Assembly (NCBI GenBank): GCA_039819225.1 | Contig: JBCBSN010000258.1 | Coordinates: forward strand, 1-6,253 | Reading direction: 5' to 3' | DNA from: Ulvibacterium sp039819225 | Lineage (GTDB): Bacteria; Bacteroidota; Bacteroidia; Flavobacteriales; Flavobacteriaceae | DNA length: 6,253 nucleotides | In this document: positions 6,124 through 6,253 of the stretch, in pieces | Position numbering within the stretch: the first letter of the stretch is position 1 | How the letters are laid out: each line of letters begins with the position of its first letter | The notes under the pieces: generated by a model | Databases searched by the model: none | What the model was told of the DNA's origin: nothing | Seen by the model: the letters and a program-made list of their open reading frames with translations, nothing else | Translations under genes and position numbers: made by a program

Positions 6124-6131
6124 CAAAGATA
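6124..6131 (-). promoter_or_regulatory. Bacteroidota-type -7 promoter element for ftsY
   Basis: On the minus strand the octamer TATCTTTG is an exact match to the Bacteroidota consensus TAnnTTTG. Transcription would start a few bases downstream, leaving a leader of roughly 10-17 nt before the ATG at 6102. No clear TTG-type -33 element appears at the expected spacing, where the sequence is CCCA. The call rests on one element and on its sensible position. If correct, it rules out translation from the upstream TTG. Confidence 0.45.
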
Positions 6132-6150
6132 GAAAAGTAAGTGGATTTTT

Positions 6151-6236
6151 TGGGGAACTTTGTTAGGGGTCGGTTACAATTTAGAAAGGCCTTAGGACTT
6201 GGACAGGGCAACTGCATTTCTAAGGCCTGTTCCCCA
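6151..6236. repeat. Nested inverted repeat upstream of ftsY
   Basis: Two perfect stems share a right side. An outer 8-bp pair joins TGGGGAAC (6151-6158) with GTTCCCCA (6229-6236). An inner 9-bp pair joins AGGCCTTAG (6187-6195) with CTAAGGCCT (6220-6228). The two right arms are directly adjacent (6220-6236), while the left arms are separated by 28 nt, giving a long bulged structure. Only weak T-runs follow in either direction (ATTTT on plus after the outer stem, TTTCT on minus after the inner stem), so it is not a convincing intrinsic terminator. It may end transcription of a gene to the right of the window, or be a structured region just upstream of the ftsY promoter. Confidence 0.45.
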
Positions 6237-6253
6237 TTTTGGTAAGTTGTAAG

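Noticed and set aside
5711..6166. 151-codon plus-strand open frame
   Set aside because: It lies antisense to the N-terminal half of ftsY, is rich in Ser/Thr and has no recognisable domain. It is a shadow of ftsY codon usage.
6192..6251. Possible C-terminal end of a minus-strand gene (19 codons to a TAA at 6192-6194) entering from the right edge
   Set aside because: The composition is protein-like, but it is too short to identify and two other minus-strand frames are also open over much of this stretch. It would be consistent with the inverted repeat acting as its terminator, but I cannot support it as a gene.

Overview
The window reads as chromosomal DNA of a member of the Bacteroidota, most likely a marine Flavobacteriaceae. 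Three things point there: a short FtsY with no long acidic N-terminal domain, a RimO opening with the MRTKSIKKN type of N-terminus I associate with flavobacteria, and an exact TAnnTTTG (Bacteroidota -7) element before ftsY. The base composition looks moderate, in the mid-40s percent GC by eye. A Muricauda/Flagellimonas-like genus would fit, but that is a guess.

Layout, left to right. (1) Positions 52-1354, plus strand: an ECF sigma factor and its membrane anti-sigma factor (RskA type), overlapping by 8 nt. (2) Positions 1351-6102, minus strand, transcribed right to left: ftsY, two tandem DUF1538 membrane proteins, a small PII-like protein, a two-CBS-domain protein and rimO. The plus and minus blocks meet tail to tail at 1351-1354, where the palindrome TTAA supplies both stop codons. 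Coding density is high: the longest internal gap is 87 nt, and the only longer non-coding stretch is about 150 nt upstream of ftsY at the right edge.

How the genes fit together. ftsY (SRP receptor, co-translational membrane targeting) and rimO (methylthiolation of ribosomal protein S12) are housekeeping genes that I recall as close neighbours in many Bacteroidota. Between them sits a four-gene module: DUF1538-B, DUF1538-A, PII-like, CBS. The spacings are 6 nt, an 11-nt overlap and 71 nt, so the first three are almost certainly co-translated. The simplest reading is a two-subunit, multi-pass transporter or channel of unknown substrate, gated by a PII-family protein and by a CBS protein of a type that often senses adenine nucleotides. 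The PII-like protein has a shortened T-loop without the usual tyrosine, and by eye it lacks several residues that canonical GlnB/GlnK use to bind ATP and 2-oxoglutarate, so its ligand is probably not the classical one. This module is the best candidate here for a poorly described system.

Each DUF1538 protein also carries the same short motif twice, once in each half, which suggests an internal duplication of the kind found in inverted-repeat transporters. Regulatory signals are few: a probable ftsY promoter that also settles its start codon, a hairpin flanked by direct repeats between the PII-like and CBS genes, and a nested inverted repeat upstream of ftsY. I saw no tRNA, rRNA, insertion sequence, CRISPR array or attachment site.
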